From Siminovitchia sediminis (GTDB lineage Bacteria; Bacillota; Bacilli; Bacillales; Bacillaceae_C), in assembly GCF_042680885.1 (NCBI RefSeq), contig NZ_JBHUEO010000017.1, positions 1-64,000 on the forward strand: a stretch of 64,000 nt of DNA. Reading direction: 5' to 3'. The notes beneath the pieces were generated by a model. It saw only the letters and a program-made list of their open reading frames with translations. It ran no database searches and was not told the DNA's origin. The translations under genes and the position numbers were made by a program. Each line of letters begins with the position of its first letter. Position 1 is the stretch's first letter. Positions 7,746 through 16,144 of this stretch are shown one piece after another.

Positions 7746-9260
7746 TTGGACTTAAGTGAGCTCATCCAAAACAGCCTGGGGCATGTACGATCAAAATTCC
7801 CACTCCAGGGGATTACAATTGAAGGTATTACAGCAAATTCAAAAGAAGTCTGCAAAAACGATTTGTTTGTTGCTATCTCAGGCTACCATCATGATGGCCA
7901 TGATTATATAAGACATGCCATTGAATGTGGTGCTGCAGCAGTTGTAGGTGAAAAATATGTTGGTGAGTTGAGTGTCCCCTATATTAGGACAAGCAACAGC
8001 CGTTCAGCTTTGGCCAAGTTAGCGAAAGAATATTATCAAACATTTACCAGTGGCCAAACAGTCATTGGCGTAACGGGAACAAACGGAAAAACTACGACTT
8101 GTTTTATGCTGAGGCACATATTTGAAGCTTCCGGATTTTCATGCGCTTTGTTTAGTACCCTATTTAATATTGTCAATGGAGAAAAAGTCCCTTCCGAACA
8201 AACCACCTCAGATCCTTTGAAAATGCATCATCTTCTATCTCGTTCCAAGGATCAGATTATTATCGTTGAGGTTTCTTCCCATGGACTTTCGCAATGTCGA
8301 CTGGATGGAATTGATTTCGACTGCTGTGTTTTCACGAATCTTGATCATGATCATTTAGATTATCACCAAAATATGGAGGATTATTTCTCAGTAAAAGCCA
8401 GTTTATTTAATAAGCTGAAAAACAGGGGAAAAGCAGTAATTAATGGATATGACTCCTGGGGAGAAAAACTTATTCAGTCTCTTGAACATACCGATAAGCA
8501 AATGTATGTGATGGGGGAGGGCGGTCATTCCTTTCAAATCATTCCTCAGTACGATCTTTCTTCAGAGACATCATTCTTTATAGATCAGGGGAAAAGGTAT
8601 CCCATCCAGCAAAAAATTCCAGGCGTTCACAATATATTGAATGCCGGTTTAGCTTATTTAACGGCAAAAAGCTTTCATATCCCTGAAGCGTTCGTGATCC
8701 ATACATTGCAGAACTTTGAAGGGATTCCAGGTCGATTTCAAATCACGAGACAAACCGGACAGCCGACAATTGTTATTGATTATGCCCATACAGCTGATGC
8801 TTTTTATCATTGTCTTCAAACCGGACATGCTCATAAAGCAACTCGCATTTTTCATGTATTTGGCTTTAGAGGAGACCGGGATATATCTAAAAGAAAAAGA
8901 ATGGTGGAAATATCAAGTTTGCTTAGTGACAAGGTCATCCTGACAACAGACGATTTAAATCAGATCTCACACGATGCAATGGTAAAATCATTGCATGAAT
9001 TCAGTAGATTGGATAACGTACAGATTATCCCTGACAGGACATTAGCAATCGAATTTGCCATAACATCTGCGAGAGAAGGGGACTGGGTTTTCATTACAGG
9101 CAAAGGGCATGAGCGATATAAGGAATCATATAAGCTGCCAAGTTCCTCCGACTTGGAAACCGTTCGCATGATTCAACAGCTTGTTGATTCAGAATCAGGG
9201 GAAAGATGTTTTCAGCTCAAATGTTGGGATGAAACGGACGAAAAACCCATGTTTCATTAA
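7746..9260 (+). CDS. MurE-like Mur ligase, substrate uncertain
   Basis: 504 residues, TTG start at 7746 with GAGGGG at about 7733-7738. It has the three Mur-ligase domains: an N-terminal UDP-MurNAc-binding part, an ATPase centre with the P-loop GTNGKTTT (residues 111-118), VEVSSHG, TNLDHDHLDYH and the carbamoyl-lysine position in SVKASLF (Lys217), and a C-terminal domain with GFRGDRD. In canonical meso-diaminopimelate-adding MurE the next box is DDNPR; here it reads DDLNQ (about 402-406), so the usual diaminopimelate-binding Arg is absent. The gene stands alone, outside any division/cell-wall cluster. It is probably a MurE paralogue that adds another amino acid or acts on another UDP-MurNAc-like peptide; this is inference. 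Confidence 0.8.
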   Translation: MDLSELIQNSLGHVRSKFPLQGITIEGITANSKEVCKNDLFVAISGYHHDGHDYIRHAIECGAAAVVGEKYVGELSVPYIRTSNSRSALAKLAKEYYQTFTSGQTVIGVTGTNGKTTTCFMLRHIFEASGFSCALFSTLFNIVNGEKVPSEQTTSDPLKMHHLLSRSKDQIIIVEVSSHGLSQCRLDGIDFDCCVFTNLDHDHLDYHQNMEDYFSVKASLFNKLKNRGKAVINGYDSWGEKLIQSLEHTDKQMYVMGEGGHSFQIIPQYDLSSETSFFIDQGKRYPIQQKIPGVHNILNAGLAYLTAKSFHIPEAFVIHTLQNFEGIPGRFQITRQTGQPTIVIDYAHTADAFYHCLQTGHAHKATRIFHVFGFRGDRDISKRKRMVEISSLLSDKVILTTDDLNQISHDAMVKSLHEFSRLDNVQIIPDRTLAIEFAITSAREGDWVFITGKGHERYKESYKLPSSSDLETVRMIQQLVDSESGERCFQLKCWDETDEKPMFH

Positions 9261-9339
9261 AGAGAAATTTATATTGTGAAAGGCTGATCCTGGTCCCGGT
9301 TATAGATTCTTGTCAACATTCAAATACCAATGAATATCC

Positions 9340-9371
9340 GGCATGCGTTTGACAATCGCATGCCAGTTTTA
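9340..9371 (+). terminator. Terminator after MurE-like gene
   Basis: Perfect 8-bp stem GGCATGCG (9340-9347) / CGCATGCC (9357-9364), followed by a T-rich AGTTTTATTT tract. Confidence 0.6.
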
Positions 9372-10207
9372 TTTATAGGAAACCTATTCAAGGTAAAAAA
9401 CAAATAGGAATTTGACATATGGCGGCATTTCCGGCAAAGTACATAGCCGAATTCCTGCTCAGTGAAGCAAATTCACCATCAATCAGCACAGCCACATCAT
9501 TGCCTATACACAAATGATTCCTATAGTAACATGTTTGGAGGGGGCGGCATTATATTTTTCCTGAGAATCTTTCTCCTTGTGCGAGTTATATTTTTTCTCT
9601 TCATACTTATTTCCTAACCGCCAAAAATTCGGACCAGCATGGAAATGAGAATGATAATGGCAACGCTAAACGCCATCCCCATTAAGATGCGTTCGTGTTT
9701 TTTATACATGTGAAACCACTCCCTGATTTAATCATACCAATTCCATCCGGCATGAAATAAGGAATTATTTGACGAAATTTTAGAGTCTTTATGTTGAAGC
9801 TGTGAAAAATTAAACAAGTTATCATTTACACTTCAGCAGCAATAGTATTTTAAAATAATAATAATGGCATTGTTTCCTTAACATAACTGAATTGTTATAT
9901 TGAGATAATATAATTGGTTAATGTTGCTCAGGAGAAAAAGCAGATTTTTCTGTGGTATTAACACCAGATCATAAGAGTTGCGCAAGGTTGGTCATTGGTC
10001 CTAATACCTGAAAAAACCGACCTTTAAGTCTTATGACCAAGTTCTATTAGTGGTGGTTATCCTTTACAGGATGGTGAGTTGTGCAGTTTGTTTTTCAATA
10101 GAGTAAAATGTGAGTTTATACACTTCATTGCATACCTTCCGTTGGATCGTTTCGGGTCATTCAGGTCTCCGAGTACCTGTTTTCAGTTTAAAGAACATAT
10201 ATAATGA
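9372..10207. other. Long intergenic region, mostly empty
   Basis: About 830 bases. Apart from the 31-codon membrane ORF on the minus strand (9614-9709) I see no supported gene. The minus strand at about 9410-9540 has a short protein-like frame without a start. AT-rich stretches at 9780-9930 and partial inverted repeats around 9970-10050 remain unexplained. No riboswitch class was recognised upstream of the MOSC gene. Confidence 0.3.
9614..9709 (-). CDS. Putative 31-residue membrane protein
   Basis: Short ORF starting at ATG 9709 and stopping at TAG (9616-9614), preceded on its strand by GGGAGTGG with about 6 bases spacing. The N-terminus is charged (MYKKHERI) and is followed by a single strongly hydrophobic helix (residues about 10-27) and the tail RIFGG. 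The amphipathic start, ribosome site and clean transmembrane profile support a real microprotein. No family recognised; conservation in related genomes would decide. Confidence 0.5.
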   Translation of the reverse strand: MYKKHERILMGMAFSVAIIILISMLVRIFGG

Positions 10208-10231
10208 ATGATAAGAAAGGGGAGGGTAACA

Positions 10232-10861
10232 ATGATTGAATTTTTAAATGTAGGAAGGCCGCAATTGATTGGCAATCCGTTCGGACCAGTCATCAACTCG
10301 GGGATCAAAAAAAAACCTGTCACTTCCGCCTATTTAAATAAAAATGGCTTTGCACATGATGAGGTAGCAGACCATGATAACCATGGCGGAGAAGAAAGGG
10401 CTGTATGCTTTTACCCTTTTGAACATTATTCTGGATGGAATGCGTTGGCCGGTCAGGAATTGAAAATTCCTGCATTTGGTGAAAATATTACGCTGTCCGG
10501 ATACACAGAAGACACCGTGTACGTGGGGGATATATATCAGATCGGCGATGCTGCCGTTCAGATTACACAGAGCAGAATACCATGTGCAAAAGTCGATATA
10601 GCCAACCGAATCAGAGGATTTTTCGAACTCTTTATCCGAACCGGTAAAACCGGATATTTTGGAAAAGTAGTAAAGGAGGGACAGGTGGAAGACCAGTCTG
10701 CCATCACTTTAATAGAACGTCCCAGCCACACTGTTTCTATAAGAGAACTGCATCATCTTTTTTTTCACGACCGTCAAAATACGAAAGAGATTGAAAGGGT
10801 ACTCTCCATTGAAGCACTTGCCGGGGATATGAGGAACAGGCTCAGAAAGTTAATAAAATAG
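10232..10861 (+). CDS. MOSC-domain protein (YiiM/YflK-like)
   Basis: 209 residues from ATG 10232, preceded by GGGGAGGG (about 10218-10225). MOSC core: NHGGEERAVCFYPFEHY, FGENITLSG, the GD(I/V)YQIG segment and the conserved Cys in SRIPCAK, followed by a YiiM-type C-terminal extension. MOSC proteins bind sulfurated molybdenum cofactor; YiiM-type members reduce N-hydroxylated bases and related compounds. It is monocistronic with its own terminator. The symbol is not certain, so none is given. Confidence 0.85.
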   Translation: MIEFLNVGRPQLIGNPFGPVINSGIKKKPVTSAYLNKNGFAHDEVADHDNHGGEERAVCFYPFEHYSGWNALAGQELKIPAFGENITLSGYTEDTVYVGDIYQIGDAAVQITQSRIPCAKVDIANRIRGFFELFIRTGKTGYFGKVVKEGQVEDQSAITLIERPSHTVSIRELHHLFFHDRQNTKEIERVLSIEALAGDMRNRLRKLIK

Positions 10862-10880
10862 CTATAAACAGGAATATCAA

Positions 10881-10922
10881 AGATCGTTTCGGCAATAAAG
10901 CCGGGACGGTCTTTTCTTTTAT
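10881..10922 (+). terminator. Terminator after MOSC gene
   Basis: GATCGTTTCGGC (10882-10893) pairs with GCCGGGACGGTC (10900-10911) with G-U pairs, followed by TTTTCTTTTA. Confidence 0.8.
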
Positions 10923-10949
10923 TTAAAACGTTTGATCAATAACTGTTGC

Positions 10950-10963
10950 GCTACACCTGTAGC
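10950..10963. promoter_or_regulatory. Candidate enhancer (UAS) for acetone carboxylase promoter
   Basis: Perfect inverted repeat GCTACA-CC-TGTAGC about 75-88 bp upstream of the -24 element, a typical place for a sigma-54 activator site. A second palindrome GAACCGGTTC lies at 10981-10990. Confidence 0.4.
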
Positions 10964-11035
10964 ATTCCTGTACAAATTTTGAACCGGTTCATGTAAGAAT
11001 TTATTCTAAACACTTTAGATTCAATATTTTGATAA

Positions 11036-11053
11036 TTGGCATATTAATTGCAT
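11036..11053 (+). promoter_or_regulatory. Sigma-54 (-24/-12) promoter of acetone carboxylase operon
   Basis: TTGGCATATTAATTGCAT: the -24 GG (11038-11039) and -12 GC (11050-11051) have exact 12-bp spacing, and most of the TGGCAC-N5-TTGCW consensus is matched. It lies 40 bases before the first acx start, and the operon is followed by a sigma-54 activator gene. Confidence 0.8.
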
Positions 11054-11092
11054 GATCCATGATTGACTAAAAAAGAAAGGGGAGACAAACAT

Positions 11093-13231
11093 TTGGCAAA
11101 GTCACAAATTCTGGCCATTGACGCAGGAGGCACAATGACAGACACATTCATTATTGATGAAAAGGGGGATTTTGTTGTTGGAAAGGCCCAAACCACTCCC
11201 GATGATGAACACATCGGACTGATGAATTCAGCCAAAGATGCCTTGGGCCAATGGGATGCGGAAGTGGAGAATGAATTTCCTCATTTGCGTGCAGGTGTTT
11301 ATTCTGGAACGGCCATGCTAAACAGGCTTGTATCCCGAGTGGGGCGCCGAGTTGGATTAATTGTGAACAGAGGAACGGAAGATAACCACCGGATGGGTCG
11401 AGGTCTTCAGTCATTCTTGGGTTATTCATATTCAGATCGGATTCATATAAACACACACCATTTTGACCCGCCGCTAGTACCGAGAAAATGGACCGTTGGT
11501 GTTACTGAAAGAGTCGATATGTTTGGCAATGTTGTTATTCCTCTGTACGAGCATGAAATTGAGCCCGCGGTTCAAAAGTTAATCGATGAAGATGTGGAAG
11601 CCATTGTAATCAGTTTGCTCCATTCATATAAATACCCAATGCATGAAAGAAAAATCAGGGATGTAGCTAAAGACCTCATTAAAAAAGCGAATAAAGATAT
11701 TCAGGTTTTCGCAACTGTGGATTATTATCCGGTTCGGAAGGAATCCCACAGAACCAATACGACGATCGTCGAAGCCTATGCCGCAGAACCATCCCGAAAG
11801 ACTTTGGAGAAAATGGATACAGCGCTCAAGGAGCAGGGAACCGATTTTAATTTAAGAATCATGGCCAGTCATGGAGGGACGATTAGTATTAAAGCCAATG
11901 AATTGGCCAGAACTTGTGTATCAGGACCGATCGGAGGCATGATAGGGGCGAAATACTTAGCCGAAAATCTGGGTTTGAAAAATGTTGCCTGTTCCGATAT
12001 TGGCGGAACAAGTTTTGATATCGGGCTGATTACGCAAGGGGATCTGGCCATCAATTCCGATCCGGATATGGCAAGACTTGTGCTGTCTTTACCCCTTGTA
12101 TCAATGGACACAACTGGAGCTGGAACCGGAAGCTACGTACGGATTGACCCGAACTACGGGAATCTGACTCTTGGTCCTGACAGTGCAGGTTCCCGCGTGG
12201 GAGTGTGTAATCCTGAAGGCGGAATAGACACTGTGACAGTATCCGACTGTCATGTAGTGATTGGACTCATCAATCCGGATAATTTCATCGGCGGAGCGAT
12301 TAAGCTGTCCCGAGAACGTTCCTATCAAGCCGTGAAGAAGCAGGTAGCTGATCCGCTAGGATTAACAGTAGAAGAAGCTGCGCTTGGTGTCATTGAATTG
12401 CTGGAATCGCAGCTGCGCAACTACTTAGAATCTATGATTCTGGGTAAAGGCTACTCTCCCTCTCAATATGTCTGCTTTTCCTACGGAGGCGGAGGTCCAT
12501 TACATACAGCCGGTTACACACAGGGCCTGGGTTTTGAGGATGTATTAATCCCCGCGTGGGCCGCTGGGTTCTCGGCGTTTGGATGTGGAGCCGCCGACTT
12601 TGAATACCGTTATGATAAAACCCTTGATTTGAATGTGGATGATGGTGCAGATAATGAGAGCATTCAAAAAGCCGGTAGAGAACTGCAGGAATCGTGGGAT
12701 GAGCTGAAAGCTAAAGTTGCAGAAGAATTCAAGAAAAATGATTATGCGCCCGAAGATGTTCAATTCCGTCTTCTGTACCGCATGCAATATCAAGGCCAGC
12801 TGAATGACCTGGAAATTGAAGCACCGATCAAAGAATTTAAAGGCGTGGAAGACTTCCAAACTCTTGTAGAAACGTTTGAAGACACGTACACACGCGTGTA
12901 TGCGAAGTCTGCCTTATCACCGGAACTGGGATACTCCATTACAGGAGCGATTGTCCGCGGTGTTGTAGACGTTCCCAAACCGGAAATTCCGGTTGAACCC
13001 ATATACGGAGAAACTCCGCCTAAGGAGTCATTCTTGGGGACACGTCAGGTGTTCTGGAAAGATGGCTGGCAATTGGCAGATATTTATGAAATGGAAAAAT
13101 TAATGCCGGGGAATCGGATCAAAGCCTTCTCCATCATTGAATCGACGGCTACAACCTTAGTAGTCCCAACAGGATTTGAAGCGTACCTTGATGAAAACCG
13201 TATTTTCCATTTGAAAGAATTAAAAAAATAA
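11093..13231 (+). CDS. acxA: Acetone carboxylase beta subunit (hydantoinase A/oxoprolinase type)
   Basis: 712 residues, TTG start at 11093 with AGGGGAG at 11078-11084; the longer frame from 11063 has no better ribosome site. N-terminal ATPase-like fold (DAGGTMTDTFI at residues about 8-18, DIGGTSFDIGL near 310), as in HyuA/oxoprolinase proteins and AcxA. With the alpha and gamma genes directly downstream it forms the ATP-dependent, bicarbonate-using enzyme that converts acetone to acetoacetate in the cytoplasm. The order beta-alpha-gamma is that of acxABC in Xanthobacter. The presence of the gamma subunit distinguishes it from hydantoinase or acetophenone carboxylase. Confidence 0.9.
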   Translation: MAKSQILAIDAGGTMTDTFIIDEKGDFVVGKAQTTPDDEHIGLMNSAKDALGQWDAEVENEFPHLRAGVYSGTAMLNRLVSRVGRRVGLIVNRGTEDNHRMGRGLQSFLGYSYSDRIHINTHHFDPPLVPRKWTVGVTERVDMFGNVVIPLYEHEIEPAVQKLIDEDVEAIVISLLHSYKYPMHERKIRDVAKDLIKKANKDIQVFATVDYYPVRKESHRTNTTIVEAYAAEPSRKTLEKMDTALKEQGTDFNLRIMASHGGTISIKANELARTCVSGPIGGMIGAKYLAENLGLKNVACSDIGGTSFDIGLITQGDLAINSDPDMARLVLSLPLVSMDTTGAGTGSYVRIDPNYGNLTLGPDSAGSRVGVCNPEGGIDTVTVSDCHVVIGLINPDNFIGGAIKLSRERSYQAVKKQVADPLGLTVEEAALGVIELLESQLRNYLESMILGKGYSPSQYVCFSYGGGGPLHTAGYTQGLGFEDVLIPAWAAGFSAFGCGAADFEYRYDKTLDLNVDDGADNESIQKAGRELQESWDELKAKVAEEFKKNDYAPEDVQFRLLYRMQYQGQLNDLEIEAPIKEFKGVEDFQTLVETFEDTYTRVYAKSALSPELGYSITGAIVRGVVDVPKPEIPVEPIYGETPPKESFLGTRQVFWKDGWQLADIYEMEKLMPGNRIKAFSIIESTATTLVVPTGFEAYLDENRIFHLKELKK

Positions 13232-13251
13232 ATTCATAGGAGGTTCTTATC

Positions 13252-15534
13252 TTGGCGAAAGCGTTAGATCAAGTTACACAAACAAAGAAACCCATTGGCT
13301 GGGACGGAAAGACCTTAAAGCAAATGCGGCAGGAAATGACAGAAATCAGCAGGGAAACCGGGCATTATGCAGGGTTGACTTCCTTGCCCTTAAAAGAGTC
13401 GGACCCGATCCGGTTTGAAAAAATATTTTCCAAGCTTCGCGGTGGGGTAGTACATGCCAGAGAGACCGCCAAAAAAGTGGCTGCATCTCCAATTGTTGAA
13501 CAGGAAGGCGAGTTATGCTTCAGTTTATATTCACCCGAAGCTGATTCGATTGTTACTTCGACAGGGATTATTATCCATGTGGGCACCATGGGGGCCGCCA
13601 TAAAATTTATGATCGAAAATGATTACGAAGAAAATCCGGGTATCGCGGATAAAGATATTTTTTGTAACAACGACAACCATGTCGGAAATGTACACACATG
13701 TGACGTCCATACTCTCGTTCCTATTTTTTGGGAAGATGAAATTGTTGGCTGGGTAGGCGGTGTGACCCACGTTATTGATACAGGAGCGGCAGCTCCAGGA
13801 AGCATGCCGATGGGGCCTGTTCAAAGATATGATGACGGCTATCAGGTTACGTGCCGGAAAATTGGACAAAATGATACGTTGTCCAAAGACTGGCTGCTGG
13901 AAAGCACTCGTTCTGTCCGGGCCGTTAAATATTGGACACTTGATGAAAAAACGCGTGTTGCAGGCTGTCACATGATCCGAGATCTTGTGCTTGATGTGAT
14001 TAAAGAAGAAGGCGTTGATACGTACAAGCAGTTTATCCGTGAAATTATTGAAGACGGCCGGCGCGGATTTGTAAATCAGGTCAAAACGATGTTGATTCCA
14101 GGAAAGTATCGCCAAGTTTCCTTCAGTGATGTCCAATTTAAAGGACTGGATCTGCCAAAGTTTGCCCAAACAGATACAATCATGCATTCCCCATCAGAAA
14201 TTACGGTCCATAAAGATGCCAAACTGGAGATCGATTTTGAAGGAGCAAGCAGGTGGGGGTGGCATCCATTTAATGCAACTCCCGTCTCGATGACCAGCGG
14301 AATATGGGTCATGCTCTCGCAGACTCTTGTACCGAATGACCGGATCAATGACGGTGCCTATTACGCAAGTAAATTTGGAACACCGTTGGGTTCATGGCTG
14401 AACCCGGATGATATCCGTTCTGCACACTCCAATACATGGCATGCGCTTGTGGCGGCGTGGTCTCCGCTTTGGCGAGGACTCAGCCGGGCATATTACGGCC
14501 GGGGCTATCTGGAGGAAGTCAATGCAGGTAATGCCCACACCTCAAACTGGCTGATGGGCGGAGGAATTGACCAATACGGGAGTCTGTCTGCATTAAATAG
14601 TTTCGAAACAGCTGCTTGCGGAGTCGGGGCAAGTGCTGTACAAGACGGCATCAGCCATACAGCTGCTCTCTGGAACCCGGAAGGCGACATGGGGGATATG
14701 GAAATTTGGGAGCTTTTGGAGCCGCTTGTTTATATGGGAAGAGAAATACTTCCGGGTTCCGGAGGTGCAGGAAAATACCGCGGCGGAAACGGCTGGCAGT
14801 CCCTCCGGCTTGGATGGGGTGCCAAAGAGTGGACGATGTTCGTTGCAGGTGCAGGTGTTATGGCAACCGACTGCGGACTTATGGGAGGCTACCCAGCGTC
14901 AGCCGGCTATCGTTTTACTGCAAACCATACAAATATTAAAGAAAGAATAGAAAAGAGACTCCCGCTTCCTCTTGGTGGAGATACAGATCCGGATCACCCT
15001 CAATACGAAGAGAATATGGAAGCAGAAGTCATTTATCGTGACAGACAGACCTGTTCAACTCAAGAGGAGTTTGGGGATTATGATTTGATCATGAACTACC
15101 TCCGTGGAGGTCCGGGTTTCGGGGATCCTATCGAACGGAAGCCAAAAGATGTAGAAACAGATTTAAATGAAAGGTATATTCTCCCGCGATACGCGGAAAA
15201 AGTTTTCGGATGTGTATTTACAGAAGAAAACGGCGTATATGCGGTCGACGTGAAGGCTACAGAGGAAAGACGGAAACAAATTCGAAAAGAACGCTTGAAG
15301 AGAAGCAAGCCTGCCAAACAATGGCTCAAAGAAGAGAAACAAAATATTCTCAATAAAAAGGCTTCCAAGCAAGTTCAAAATATGTTCGCAGAAAGCTTTG
15401 CCTTGAGCGAAAAGTTCACAAATGAATTTAAAGAATTCTGGAACTTGCCGGAAGACTGGATGATTTATGAGGAAGACCTGAATATGCCTAAGCTTGGAAG
15501 ACATATCAATCGTTTTAAGACAGGGGTGAAATAA
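13252..15534 (+). CDS. acxB: Acetone carboxylase alpha subunit (hydantoinase B type)
   Basis: 760 residues, TTG start at 13252 with TAGGAGGT at 13237-13244, 20 bases after acxA. HyuB/oxoprolinase-type fold: DIFCNNDNHVGNVHTCDVHTL is the metal-site region (Mn in characterised enzymes), then GGVTHVIDTG, and the Gly-rich GSGGAGKYRGGNGW segment. The alpha subunit carries the carboxylation site in the alpha2-beta2-gamma2 complex. Length agrees with the AcxB family (about 775). A large minus-strand open frame inside it is a shadow. Confidence 0.92.
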   Translation: MAKALDQVTQTKKPIGWDGKTLKQMRQEMTEISRETGHYAGLTSLPLKESDPIRFEKIFSKLRGGVVHARETAKKVAASPIVEQEGELCFSLYSPEADSIVTSTGIIIHVGTMGAAIKFMIENDYEENPGIADKDIFCNNDNHVGNVHTCDVHTLVPIFWEDEIVGWVGGVTHVIDTGAAAPGSMPMGPVQRYDDGYQVTCRKIGQNDTLSKDWLLESTRSVRAVKYWTLDEKTRVAGCHMIRDLVLDVIKEEGVDTYKQFIREIIEDGRRGFVNQVKTMLIPGKYRQVSFSDVQFKGLDLPKFAQTDTIMHSPSEITVHKDAKLEIDFEGASRWGWHPFNATPVSMTSGIWVMLSQTLVPNDRINDGAYYASKFGTPLGSWLNPDDIRSAHSNTWHALVAAWSPLWRGLSRAYYGRGYLEEVNAGNAHTSNWLMGGGIDQYGSLSALNSFETAACGVGASAVQDGISHTAALWNPEGDMGDMEIWELLEPLVYMGREILPGSGGAGKYRGGNGWQSLRLGWGAKEWTMFVAGAGVMATDCGLMGGYPASAGYRFTANHTNIKERIEKRLPLPLGGDTDPDHPQYEENMEAEVIYRDRQTCSTQEEFGDYDLIMNYLRGGPGFGDPIERKPKDVETDLNERYILPRYAEKVFGCVFTEENGVYAVDVKATEERRKQIRKERLKRSKPAKQWLKEEKQNILNKKASKQVQNMFAESFALSEKFTNEFKEFWNLPEDWMIYEEDLNMPKLGRHINRFKTGVK

Positions 15535-15535
15535 A

Positions 15536-16036
15536 ATGGCGAAATACGATAAAAAAATGATCGGAGAATTAATAGACGGTAATCTTGAGTTTTATCAATT
15601 AAAAAATATGATGTCCTCCCATAAAGATAAAGAGCGGTTTGAAATTTATTTAAGTGTACTGCAGGACAGAGTACCATGGGATGATCCGATTCTTCTGCCG
15701 ATCGGCGAGCATCTTTACATTGTCCAAAAGGAAAGTGGAGATCGCATTGTAAAATGCGACTGCGGACATGAATTCTGTGATTACAAAGACAACTGGAAAT
15801 TGCATGCTAATATTTTTGTCCGGGATACGGAAGAAAAAATGAATGAAGTTTATCCCAAATTAATGTCACCTGACCCCGAGTGGCAAGTATTAAGAGAATA
15901 TTATTGTCCGGGGTGCGCTTCGCAGCTTGAAGTGGAGGCTGTGACTCCATGGTACCCGGTTCTTAAAGATTTTGATCCCGATATTGATACATTTTATAAT
16001 GAATGGCTGCAAATTCCATTGCCGGGAAAAGCATAA
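15536..16036 (+). CDS. acxC: Acetone carboxylase gamma subunit
   Basis: 166 residues; ATG 15536 is one base after the acxB stop, with AGGGGTG inside the end of acxB, so translation is probably coupled. The family's metal-binding cysteines are visible as CDCGHEFC and YYCPGC. The gamma subunit is specific to acetone carboxylase and supports calling the whole operon acxABC. A strong terminator follows. Confidence 0.92.
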   Translation: MAKYDKKMIGELIDGNLEFYQLKNMMSSHKDKERFEIYLSVLQDRVPWDDPILLPIGEHLYIVQKESGDRIVKCDCGHEFCDYKDNWKLHANIFVRDTEEKMNEVYPKLMSPDPEWQVLREYYCPGCASQLEVEAVTPWYPVLKDFDPDIDTFYNEWLQIPLPGKA

Positions 16037-16040
16037 AGAA

Positions 16041-16076
16041 AAAAGACGGCGGATGAAAAACCGCCGTCTTTTTTGT
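16041..16076 (+). terminator. acx operon terminator
   Basis: AAGACGGCGG (about 16043-16052) pairs with CCGCCGTCTT (16061-16070), followed by TTTTTGTCTTT. Confidence 0.9.
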
Positions 16077-16144
16077 CTTTCAAAAGAAATAGCAGATGCT
16101 TTAGGTGAAATGAACCCGCTTCCTGTTAGAGATATATTTTTATT

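Noticed and set aside
9410..9540. Protein-like reading on the minus strand (about 40 codons)
   Set aside because: No start codon in frame; the nearest ATG frame closes after 9 codons unless a C-run frameshift is assumed.
13531..14187. 218-codon open frame on the minus strand inside acxB
   Set aside because: It lies wholly within a gene with strong family motifs and has no ribosome site or protein-like character; it is a shadow frame.
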